Source: Lodderomyces elongisporus (lineage: Eukaryota; Ascomycota; Pichiomycetes; Serinales; Debaryomycetaceae). Taken from it: a stretch of DNA of 64,000 nt. Numbering within the stretch: the stretch's first letter is position 1; each line of letters begins with the position of its first letter. Location: NCBI RefSeq assembly GCF_030384665.1, contig NC_083679.1:434001-498000 (forward strand), written 5' to 3'. Shown here piece after piece: positions 51,310 through 64,000 of the stretch. The translations under genes and the position numbers were made by a program. The notes beneath the pieces were generated by a model that worked only from the letters and a program-made list of their open reading frames with translations, ran no database searches and was not told the origin of the DNA.

Positions 51310-52884
51310 ATGATGATTCATTTACCACTTTTTATAGTATTGACATTACTGTTGGTACTTTACAACATTATACGCTTTTACCGTAAGCAGGTAATTAAAA
51401 GAAAGTACAAATGTCAGAAAATACCTAATGCTCAAACATCAACATTCTTGTCTTATCTTGGTCTTGAGTTTATAGTGAACTATAACAAGATTCAAGAAGA
51501 AGGCCGAATCCACCAGAATATGTATAAGCAGTTCAAAGATTTAAAGACTTCCACATTGGCACAAACGATGCTCTTCCTGAAGGTGGTATTTACTACAGAT
51601 CCAGAAAATTATAGATACATGTCCAGCTCGGCCAATTTTAACAATTGGACGATTGGTGACAGACCAGATGCGTTTGACCCCCTACTTGGAGACGGCATTT
51701 TTTCAAGCTCCGGGGAGAGCTGGAAACACAGTAGAATTATGCTCAGACCTTTTTTTAGTAAAGACCATATAAAGCAAATTGAATATATGGAGCCGTACGT
51801 GAAAGATGTTGTAAGGCTCATTAACATATACCAAAGGGATGGTGTAGTGGTTGATATGCAAGACATTTTCCAATACTTTACAATCGACTATGCCACAAAG
51901 TTTCTTTTAGGTGAAAGCTGTGATACGTTGAAGGATGCACTTGACGAGCCCACTTCTGTCACTATTGACCCAGAATTGAAATCTCGATTTGCAAAAGCGT
52001 TTGATATTTCACTGAAATACTTGATGTTGAGAGTTTCATTAGGAAAGCCGTTAATGTGGCTTGTAAACCCAAAGGAGTTGAGAGAGGCAAACAAGATCCA
52101 GCATGATTTTGTTAGGTACTATATAAATAAAGCATTAGCTATGAATGAGGAAGAGTTGAACAAGCATTCAGATAATGGAAACTGTTTTCTTTATGAGATT
52201 GCTAAACAAACGAAGGACCCAAAAATTTTGCAAGATGAAGTTATGAGCATAATCCTTGCTGGGCGAAATACAACAAGTTCGCTTTTGTCGTTTTTGTTTT
52301 TTGAACTCTCGAGAGACGCAAATAAGGAGATTCTTAAAAAACTTGTTGATGCAGTGAGGTCCAACTTTGACTCCATTGAGTCAATTACTTATGAAAAAAT
52401 TCATAACTGCGATTACTTGCGCTGGTGCTTGTATGAAACACTCCGTTTCCATCCATCGGTGCCACTTGCTTCCAAGACTGCCGCAGTTGATACAATTTTA
52501 CCAAAAGGTGGTGGCTTGGACAACGAGTCTCCAGTATTTGTACCTAAGGGCCGAAGGGTTGTATATCCACTCTACACGGCCAACAGAAATTCGAAATTTT
52601 TTGGATCAGATACTGAAGTCTATAGACCTGAAAGGTTTGCTGATCTACCAAAGAGTGGAGGACCTGCTTTCATGCCATTCAGTACTGGTCCAAGATTATG
52701 CCTTGGTCAACAATTGGCATTAACCGAGGCCAGCTATATTACAATCAGGTTGTTGCAGACATTTGATATCATTGAAAAAGTAGGAGATGAACCATATCCA
52801 CCAAGAACCTCGTCGTCTGCTACAATGAGGTTGATGGATGGTGCCAAGGTCAGAATGAGAACATCATCTTCCACAACACCATAA
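51310..52884 (+). CDS. CYP52-family cytochrome P450 (n-alkane/fatty-acid omega-hydroxylase type)
   Basis: 524 aa, normal CYP52 length. CYP52 (ALK) enzymes sit in the ER and hydroxylate the terminal carbon of alkanes and fatty acids. The N-terminal anchor is MMIHLPLFIVLTLLLVLYNI. Family blocks include LLGDGIFSSSGESWKHSRIMLRP, EVMSIILAGRNTTSSLLSF (I helix), YETLRFHPSVP (K helix ExxR), YRPERF, and the heme loop FSTGPRLCLGQ with ligand Cys464. The I-helix acid is Asn320 (GRNTT), where CYP52s normally have Asp (GRDTT). It lies immediately left of the repeat array. The CYP52 subfamily member is not determined. Confidence 0.88.
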   Translation: MMIHLPLFIVLTLLLVLYNIIRFYRKQVIKRKYKCQKIPNAQTSTFLSYLGLEFIVNYNKIQEEGRIHQNMYKQFKDLKTSTLAQTMLFLKVVFTTDPENYRYMSSSANFNNWTIGDRPDAFDPLLGDGIFSSSGESWKHSRIMLRPFFSKDHIKQIEYMEPYVKDVVRLINIYQRDGVVVDMQDIFQYFTIDYATKFLLGESCDTLKDALDEPTSVTIDPELKSRFAKAFDISLKYLMLRVSLGKPLMWLVNPKELREANKIQHDFVRYYINKALAMNEEELNKHSDNGNCFLYEIAKQTKDPKILQDEVMSIILAGRNTTSSLLSFLFFELSRDANKEILKKLVDAVRSNFDSIESITYEKIHNCDYLRWCLYETLRFHPSVPLASKTAAVDTILPKGGGLDNESPVFVPKGRRVVYPLYTANRNSKFFGSDTEVYRPERFADLPKSGGPAFMPFSTGPRLCLGQQLALTEASYITIRLLQTFDIIEKVGDEPYPPRTSSSATMRLMDGAKVRMRTSSSTTP

Positions 52885-53142
52885 ACAACACCAACAACAA
52901 CACCAACAACAACAGTGAAGAGTTAGTGGTTATTTGTTTGCTGAATTTCAATTGTAATATTATCTATGTTCAAGTAATGAAGTTTTGTCTAGTGTGAATC
53001 AGTACATATATAAAAGCACGCAAGTGTTAAATTTTTTTAATTTCGTATTTTCTGTTTATAATTCTATTTCATAAAAATTATACAACAAGTAAAACGTTGC
53101 TCACGCATTCCATTCTAAACAACACATTATCACTTGAATATC
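52885..53142. other. CYP52 3' flank up to the array, with TATA-like site
   Basis: ACAACACC repeats just after the stop, A/T-rich flank, and TATATAAAAG at 53007-53016 on +. The TATA-like site lies about 360 bp before the only ATG in front of the first minisatellite. It is unique sequence, not part of the repeat unit. Confidence 0.5.
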
Positions 53143-53458
53143 ATTGTATGTTTGGATGCAAGTTGGCTCAACATTGCCTACAGCCTTATACATCCTGCAA
53201 TGCATCCTATCTCCACAAACAATTCTCGACTCGTTCACAGCAGCTCACGTGCGCGCACACATACACATACTCCAACCCGAGATACTCCAGTTTACAATGA
53301 CAGCGATTGCGCGAAATATACAGAACGTTCAATTTGAGAAATAATTTGTAGGCTGAGTGCGAAATAGAAAAATGGTTCAATTACAAATAGCAGAGTGCAT
53401 ACAAAAACAGAAAGGTGTGTTAATATTAAAAAAAAAGTGCAAAGATTAATAGCAGGAA

Positions 53459-53907
53459 CAGCAACACCATCAGCAACACCATCAGCAACACAACCAGCAA
53501 CACAACCAGCAACACAACCAGTGACTCAACCAGTAACTCAACCAGTAACTCAACCAGTGACACAACCAGTAACTCAACTAGTAACTCAACCAGTGACACA
53601 ACCAGTAACTCAACTAGTAACTCAACCAGTGACACAACCAGTAACTCAACCAGTGACACAACCAGTAACTCAACTAGTAACTCAACCAGTGACACAACCA
53701 GTAACACAACCAGTGACACAACCAGTGACACAACTAGTAACTCAACTAGTAACTCAACCAGTGACACAACCAGTGACACAACCAGTAACTCAACTAGTAA
53801 CTCAACCAGTAACACAACTAGTAACTCAACCAGTAACTCAACCAGTGACTCAACCAGTAACACAACCAGTAACACAACCAGTGACACAACCAGTGACACA
53901 ACCAGGA
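53459..53907 (+). repeat. 12-bp coding minisatellite, unit 1 (TQPV)n
   Basis: Tandem 12-mers, first GCAACACCATCA types, then ACTCAACCAGTA, ACACAACCAGTG and ACTCAACTAGTA variants. The plus strand is open as (A/V)TQP-type repeats (53395-53952, 185 codons, no ATG start) and also in a second frame as Ser/Thr/Asn-rich sequence. The only nearby ATG (53372) is in a third frame that reaches a run of nine A (53428-53436) and stops soon after. One-base slippage there would join it to the repeat frame. Confidence 0.85.
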
Positions 53908-54162
53908 ATAACACCAGAAACATTTTTGACAAGTTTAAATGGCATAGTTTGAGTTTGGTCGACGTCGGATAGCACACACTATAATAAATATGTTGGATAT
54001 AATAAATATGATAAATATGATAAATATTAGTGGTGCTATTCCAACACGAGCAAACAATGATTTTGATGCAACATTAACAGACCCCGGAAGCAGATTCCAC
54101 AAGCTTTTCTTCTGCACCATCTGAAACAACTTGCACGGTGACTTATACAACTCAACCTGTGA

Positions 54163-54760
54163 TTATATGATCCCGCTGTGCCTTGTTGATACCCCTAGTG
54201 CATATGCGTCCTCGACATTTTTCGTCCCCCGTACAAGATCATACGACAAAGGCGCCATTTTGTCGCAGGATCTGCCAAGTTCAGAATAAATGTGTGAGTC
54301 AGCAGCTACACTAGTGCAATGTTGTGGTAGGCTATGGGAAACGGTAGCAGAGGTCAGTGGGCTCCCCTGCTTTGGGATCATGGTTGGGTTTGTGATATAG
54401 TCATCCGTGAAGCAGCAACAGAGGTAACATCAGAAATAGCATCAGTGACAGTATCGGTGGTAGCTTTAGACAGAGAAGGGAATTTCTAAGGACCATATCA
54501 AGCAACTCTGGGCGGGACGAGATCACCTTATTGAAGGCTTCTTCTGTGACCTGCAGTATGGGGACCCTCTTATAAAGTGTAATGAAGTCGCCCTCAGAAT
54601 GGCTCTTAGTTCCCAGTTTAGTGCTATTCATGTAATGGATGTCTGCAAAGTTAACTGCAGCTCAGATCTATTGGCACAATTCACCGCAGTATGAATCGAC
54701 GGGAGTCTTAAACTTGTCAAAGTGGAAGAAATTGATGTTTTTCTGGTTAATATTGTTTTT
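54163..54760 (-). pseudogene. Decayed gene, unit 1, unknown family
   Basis: The minus strand looks protein-like in pieces. From about 54760, NINFFHFDKFKTPVDSYCGE meets in-frame TAG (54668-54670) and TGA (54662-54664), then continues as MNSTKLGTKSHSEGDFITLY to a stop near 54401. A second frame gives SKATTDTVTDAISDVTSVAAS, and a third gives DDYITNPTMIPKQGSP to the stop at 54163. Switching frames and stops within about 600 bp suggest one gene broken by indels. I do not recognise the family. All copies share the same lesions, so decay preceded amplification. Confidence 0.4.
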
Positions 54761-54802
54761 ATTTTTAGTTTGTGTTGTGTTTTTCGTGTTTTGTGTTTCT
54801 TT

Positions 54803-54815
54803 TGTGATATCGATA

Positions 54816-54820
<5 letters not shown>
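54803..54820. repeat. 18-bp perfect palindrome at the stop codon, unit 1
   Basis: TGTGATATCGATATCACA is fully self-complementary and contains the TGA stop (54816-54818) of the Q/L-rich gene. The copy in unit 2 is at 59506-59523. Confidence 0.85.
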
Positions 54821-56900
<2,080 letters not shown>

Positions 56901-57072
56901 TGTTAATTTTTAAATTGTAGTCTTCCTCGATTATTGATGATAAAATCTGGTTAAGGTTATCGAGTAAGGCTTGGTTGTATGTTTAATTCTGGTAAAAGAA
57001 AGAAGAAAAAGGAAAAGAAGAAGAAGAAAAGGGTAAAAGAAGGTTTGAGGTCACAAGGGTTTTGTTTGTGGA

Positions 57073-57080
57073 TATTTATA
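57073..57080 (-). promoter_or_regulatory. TATA box of unit 1 Q/L-rich gene
   Basis: TATAAATA on the minus strand, 173 bp upstream of the ATG at 56900. A pyrimidine-rich mRNA leader (purine-rich on +, about 56996-57044) lies between. Confidence 0.6.
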
Positions 57081-57405
57081 CTTCACCAGGTAGCCCTCCA
57101 GTCACGCCTTGTGGTTGGGGATTAACAAGTAACTTGTGTTATGCCATATACATTTTGGTTGCAAAACCCGCGAAGAAGTGAGGGGAACAGAAGGGCGAGG
57201 AAGTCCCTTCTGGTAGCTCAGCAGTGCGTGTGCAATTGTATGCGCTACCAAACGCGTCATATCAAAAAAACCAAATGGGTGCTGCCAATAGTGTGTGGCT
57301 GTATCAGATAGCGGACGACCAGAGTGGATAAATTGTATGTTTGGATGCATGTTGGCTCAACACAATCTACAACCTTATACATCCTGCAATGCATTCTATC
57401 TCCAC

Positions 57406-57457
57406 AAACAATTCTCGACTCATTGCAAGTTTGACGGCAATGAGTCGAGAATTGTTT
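57406..57457. repeat. Perfect 21-bp inverted repeat (hairpin), unit 2
   Basis: Arms 57406-57426 and 57437-57457 are exact reverse complements separated by a 10-nt loop (AAGTTTGACG). Arm core is AATTCTCGACTCATTGC. Unit 1 lacks the right arm. Confidence 0.93.
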
Positions 57458-57887
57458 TTGCGTGTTGATTATTCCAGCAAGTCTGGTGCGAATTTACAGG
57501 GAAACATTTTTCTACTGAAGTTTGAGGAAAACTGTGGGCTCAGCTACTCCCTCCCCTTCTCCCCGCCCCATACATTTACATCATATAGGCCGGGTTCCAG
57601 GTTGAACCCTACGTTGGATCCTATATCAGTTCTAGAACATAGGGGGAATCGTGCTCCTATCAATGCTGCTGCCCACTGTAGTGGTTTTTGTAAAGTTTTA
57701 TGTAAAGTTTTTTGTAAAGTATACACGCACCCGCGCGTCCATCTTATGTGTATCTAACCTGTACCTTACCTGTATCCTACCTGTATCCTACCTGTCTCCT
57801 ACATGTGTCTTACGTGTATCCTACGTGTATCCTACGTGTTTCTTACGTGTATCCTACGTGTATCCTACGTGTATCTAAGGTTGACTC
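57422..57887. other. 466-bp spacer segment present in units 2 and 3, absent from unit 1
   Basis: The segment is bounded by GACTC at 57417-57421 and 57883-57887. Unit 1 has a single GACTC (53228-53232) at this point. It contains the right hairpin arm, a plus-strand open frame (first ATG 57389, to 57757) of no recognised family, and the 11-bp repeats. The partner in unit 3 is 62167-62632. Confidence 0.85.
57746..57877 (+). repeat. 11-bp tandem repeat (TATCCTACGTG type), unit 2
   Basis: About twelve imperfect 11-mers, first TATCCTACCTG variants, then TATCCTACGTG variants. The period is not a multiple of three, so this is not a coding minisatellite. Confidence 0.85.
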
Positions 57888-58113
57888 GTTCACAGCAGCT
57901 CACGTGCGCGCACACATACACATACTCCAACCCGAGATACTCCAGTTTACAATGACAGCGATTGCGCGAAATATACAGAACGTTCAATTTGAGAAATAAT
58001 TTGTAGGCTGAGTGCGAAATAGAAAAATGGTTCAATTACAAATAGCAGAGTGCATACAAAAACAGAAAGGTGTGTTAATATTAAAAAAAAAGTGCAAAGA
58101 TTAATAGCAGGAA

Positions 58114-58610
58114 CAGCAACACCATCAGCAACACCATCAGCAACACCATCAGCAACACCATCAGCAACACCATCAGCAACACCATCAGCAACACCATCAG
58201 CAACACAACCAGCAACACAACCAGTGACTCAACCAGTAACTCAACCAGTGACACAACCAGTAACTCAACTAGTAACTCAACCAGTAACTCAACTAGTAAC
58301 ACAACCAGTAACTCAACTAGTAACACAACCAGTAACTCAACCAGTAACACAACCAGTAACTCAACCAGTGACACAACCAGTAACTCAACTAGTAACTCAA
58401 CCAGTGACACAACCAGTAACTCAACTAGTAACTCAACCAGTGACACAACCAGTGACACAACCAGTAACTCAACTAGTAACTCAACCAGTAACACAACCAG
58501 TAACTCAACTAGTAACTCAACCAGTAACACAACTAGTAACTCAACCAGTAACTCAACCAGTAACTCAACCAGTGACACAACCAGTAACACAACCAGTGAC
58601 ACAACCAGGA
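58114..58610 (+). repeat. 12-bp coding minisatellite, unit 2
   Basis: Same structure as in unit 1, but the open TQPV frame (58050-58655) is 201 codons, 16 longer, which is exactly four more 12-bp repeats. Order of variants also differs. Confidence 0.85.
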
Positions 58611-58865
58611 ATAACACCAGAAACATTTTTGACAAGTTTAAATGGCATAGTTTGAGTTTGGTCGACGTCGGATAGCACACACTATAATAAATATGTTGGA
58701 TATAATAAATATGATAAATATGATAAATATTAGTGGTGCTATTCCAACACGAGCAAACAATGATTTTGATGCAACATTAACAGACCCCGGAAGCAGATTC
58801 CACAAGCTTTTCTTCTGCACCATCTGAAACAACTTGCACGGTGACTTATACAACTCAACCTGTGA

Positions 58866-59463
58866 TTATATGATCCCGCTGTGCCTTGTTGATACCCCTA
58901 GTGCATATGCGTCCTCGACATTTTTCGTCCCCCGTACAAGATCATACGACAAAGGCGCCATTTTGTCGCAGGATCTGCCAAGTTCAGAATAAATGTGTGA
59001 GTCAGCAGCTACACTAGTGCAATGTTGTGGTAGGCTATGGGAAACGGTAGCAGAGGTCAGTGGGCTCCCCTGCTTTGGGATCATGGTTGGGTTTGTGATA
59101 TAGTCATCCGTGAAGCAGCAACAGAGGTAACATCAGAAATAGCATCAGTGACAGTATCGGTGGTAGCTTTAGACAGAGAAGGGAATTTCTAAGGACCATA
59201 TCAAGCAACTCTGGGCGGGACGAGATCACCTTATTGAAGGCTTCTTCTGTGACCTGCAGTATGGGGACCCTCTTATAAAGTGTAATGAAGTCGCCCTCAG
59301 AATGGCTCTTAGTTCCCAGTTTAGTGCTATTCATGTAATGGATGTCTGCAAAGTTAACTGCAGCTCAGATCTATTGGCACAATTCACCGCAGTATGAATC
59401 GACGGGAGTCTTAAACTTGTCAAAGTGGAAGAAATTGATGTTTTTCTGGTTAATATTGTTTTT
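58866..59463 (-). pseudogene. Decayed gene, unit 2
   Basis: Copy of the remnant at 54163-54760, with the same stops and frame changes (ORF pieces 58866-59084 and 59104-59334). I saw no difference from unit 1. Confidence 0.4.
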
Positions 59464-59505
59464 ATTTTTAGTTTGTGTTGTGTTTTTCGTGTTTTGTGTT
59501 TCTTT

Positions 59506-59518
59506 TGTGATATCGATA

Positions 59519-59523
<5 letters not shown>
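59506..59523. repeat. 18-bp perfect palindrome at the stop codon, unit 2
   Basis: Identical palindrome to that at 54803-54820, again overlapping the stop codon. Confidence 0.85.
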
Positions 59524-61645
<2,122 letters not shown>

Positions 61646-61817
61646 TGTTAATTTTTAAATTGTAGTCTTCCTCGATTATTGATGATAAAATCTGGTTAAG
61701 GTTATCGAGTAAGGCTTGGTTGTATGTTTAATTCTGGTAAAAGAAAGAAGAAAAAGGAAAAGAAGAAGAAGAAAAGGGTAAAAGAAGGTTTGAGGTCACA
61801 AGGGTTTTGTTTGTGGA

Positions 61818-61825
61818 TATTTATA
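61818..61825 (-). promoter_or_regulatory. TATA box of unit 2 Q/L-rich gene
   Basis: Same TATAAATA and spacing as in unit 1, upstream of the ATG at 61645. Confidence 0.6.
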
Positions 61826-62150
61826 CTTCACCAGGTAGCCCTCCAGTCACGCCTTGTGGTTGGGGATTAACAAGTAACTTGTGTTATGCCATATACATTT
61901 TGGTTGCAAAACCCGCGAAGAAGTGAGGGGAACAGAAGGGCGAGGAAGTCCCTTCTGGTAGCTCAGCAGTGCGTGTGCAATTGTATGCGCTACCAAACGC
62001 GTCATATCAAAAAAACCAAATGGGTGCTGCCAATAGTGTGTGGCTGTATCAGATAGCGGACGACCAGAGTGGATAAATTGTATGTTTGGATGCATGTTGG
62101 CTCAACACAATCTACAACCTTATACATCCTGCAATGCATTCTATCTCCAC

Positions 62151-62202
62151 AAACAATTCTCGACTCATTGCAAGTTTGACGGCAATGAGTCGAGAATTGT
62201 TT
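62151..62202. repeat. Perfect 21-bp inverted repeat (hairpin), unit 3
   Basis: Same arms and loop as in unit 2: 62151-62171 and 62182-62202. Confidence 0.93.
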
Positions 62203-62490
62203 TTGCGTGTTGATTATTCCAGCAAGTCTGGTGCGAATTTACAGGGAAACATTTTTCTACTGAAGTTTGAGGAAAACTGTGGGCTCAGCTACTCCCTCCC
62301 CTTCTCCCCGCCCCATACATTTACATCATATAGGCCGGGTTCCAGGTTGAACCCTACGTTGGATCCTATATCAGTTCTAGAACATAGGGGGAATTGTGCT
62401 CCTATCAATGCTGCTGCCCACTGTAGTGGTTTTTGTAAAGTTTTATGTAAAGTTTTTTGTAAAGTATACACGCACCCGCGCGTCCATCTT

Positions 62491-62622
62491 ATGTGTATCT
62501 AACCTGTACCTTACCTGTATCCTACCTGTATCCTACCTGTCTCCTACATGTGTCTTACGTGTATCCTACGTGTATCCTACGTGTTTCTTACGTGTATCCT
62601 ACGTGTATCCTACGTGTATCTA
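62491..62622 (+). repeat. 11-bp tandem repeat, unit 3
   Basis: Same repeat and variant order as in unit 2. Confidence 0.85.
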
Positions 62623-62858
62623 AGGTTGACTCGTTCACAGCAGCTCACGTGCGCGCACACATACACATACTCCAACCCGAGATACTCCAGTTTACAATGA
62701 CAGCGATTGCGCGAAATATACAGAACGTTCAATTTGAGAAATAATTTGTAGGCTGAGTGCGAAATAGAAAAATGGTTCAATTACAAATAGCAGAGTGCAT
62801 ACAAAAACAGAAAGGTGTGTTAATATTAAAAAAAAAGTGCAAAGATTAATAGCAGGAA

Positions 62859-63343
62859 CAGCAACACCATCAGCAACACCATCAGCAACACCATCAGCAA
62901 CACCATCAGCAACACCATCAGCAACACCATCAGCAACACAACCAGCAACACAACCAGTGACTCAACCAGTAACTCAACCAGTGACACAACCAGTAACTCA
63001 ACTAGTAACTCAACCAGTAACACAACCAGTAACTCAACCAGTGACACAACCAGTAACTCAACCAGTGACACAACCAGTAACTCAACCAGTAACTCAACCA
63101 GTGACACAACCAGTAACTCAACTAGTAACTCAACCAGTGACACAACCAGTAACTCAACTAGTAACTCAACCAGTGACACAACCAGTGACACAACCAGTAA
63201 CTCAACTAGTAACTCAACCAGTGACACAACCAGTAACTCAACTAGTAACTCAACCAGTAACACAACTAGTAACTCAACCAGTAACTCAACCAGTAACTCA
63301 ACCAGTGACACAACCAGTAACACAACCAGTGACACAACCAGGA
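62859..63343 (+). repeat. 12-bp coding minisatellite, unit 3
   Basis: The open frame (62795-63388) is 197 codons, one 12-bp repeat shorter than unit 2. The three ATPS-type repeat counts and the GTGACA/GTAACT variant order differ between units. Confidence 0.85.
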
Positions 63344-63598
63344 ATAACACCAGAAACATTTTTGACAAGTTTAAATGGCATAGTTTGAGTTTGGTCGACG
63401 TCGGATAGCACACACTATAATAAATATGTTGGATATAATAAATATGATAAATATGATAAATATTAGTGGTGCTATTCCAACACGAGCAAACAATGATTTT
63501 GATGCAACATTAACAGACCCCGGAAGCAGATTCCACAAGCTTTTCTTCTGCACCATCTGAAACAACTTGCACGGTGACTTATACAACTCAACCTGTGA

Positions 63599-64000
63599 TT
63601 ATATGATCCCGCTGTGCCTTGTTGATACCCCTAGTGCATATGCGTCCTCGACATTTTTCGTCCCCCGTACAAGATCATACGACAAAGGCGCCATTTTGTC
63701 GCAGGATCTGCCAAGTTCAGAATAAATGTGTGAGTCAGCAGCTACACTAGTGCAATGTTGTGGTAGGCTATGGGAAACGGTAGCAGAGGTCAGTGGGCTC
63801 CCCTGCTTTGGGATCATGGTTGGGTTTGTGATATAGTCATCCGTGAAGCAGCAACAGAGGTAACATCAGAAATAGCATCAGTGACAGTATCGGTGGTAGC
63901 TTTAGACAGAGAAGGGAATTTCTAAGGACCATATCAAGCAACTCTGGGCGGGACGAGATCACCTTATTGAAGGCTTCTTCTGTGACCTGCAGTATGGGGA
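63599..64000 (-). pseudogene. Decayed gene, unit 3 (cut by window edge)
   Basis: Third copy of the same remnant. The frame 63599-63817 is identical to the units 1 and 2 pieces. The rest runs off the right edge. Confidence 0.38.

Noticed and set aside
53426..53977. Minus-strand Leu/Val/Glu repeat frame over the 12-bp minisatellite
   Set aside because: A frame stays open automatically because the repeat is 12 bp. There is no start context or conserved flank.
57590..57615. tRNA B-box-like sequence on the minus strand (GGTTCAACCT)
   Set aside because: No matching A box or acceptor pairing upstream. A similar GGTTCGGAATCC near 56850 lies inside the coding region.

Overview
The window is nuclear DNA from an ascomycete yeast. 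Genes are compact and mostly intronless, the two introns found use GTATGT and TACTAAC signals, and gene content is typical of Saccharomycotina. A CDR-type drug pump, a CYP52 alkane hydroxylase, and low-complexity tracts (poly-Q, poly-N, poly-G, TA repeats) point to the CTG-Ser clade, most plausibly the Lodderomyces/Candida parapsilosis group. The species is an inference. In that clade CTG is read as serine, so leucines quoted here from CTG codons should be taken as Ser.

Layout, left to right. 1-5.2 kb: 3' part of LOS1 (tRNA exportin, with an apparent frameshift), UTP18 (small-subunit processome) and the intron-containing COA3 (cytochrome oxidase assembly), all on +. 5.4-31 kb: a KCH1-like potassium transporter (-), then PTA1, WHI2, PPS1, COX20 and PEX1 (+), DPP1-like (-), RFC2 (+) and an Eap1/4E-T-like eIF4E-binding protein (-). 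31.9-36.4 kb: a full-length PDR/CDR ABC transporter (-), preceded by a 3.5-kb gene-free upstream region dense in an ATGTCG motif. 39.9-49.6 kb: PCC1 (-), YAF9 (-), SMC6 (+, with a newly inferred 5' intron), a mitochondrial PPR-like protein (-) and OXA1 (+). The last two are divergent and share one promoter. 51.3-52.9 kb: a CYP52 P450.

53.1 kb to the right edge is the unusual part: a head-to-tail array of about 4.7-kb units, two complete and a third running off the window. Each unit carries an intact gene of unknown family (694/708 aa, internal 39-aa repeats, a triple basic 14-aa repeat and a very long Q/L C-terminus), the decayed remains of a second gene, a 12-bp coding minisatellite and, in two units, a perfect 21-bp inverted repeat. 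Units 1 and 2 differ in length by exactly three events (466 + 48 + 42 bp), so the array is young or homogenised. I recognise no reverse transcriptase, integrase or transposase motif in it.

Functionally, three genes (COA3, COX20, OXA1) act in cytochrome c oxidase biogenesis. RFC2, SMC6 and YAF9 act on DNA or chromatin, LOS1, PTA1 and PCC1 touch tRNA or mRNA maturation, and CDR and CYP52 handle hydrophobic compounds. No tRNA, rRNA or CRISPR was found.
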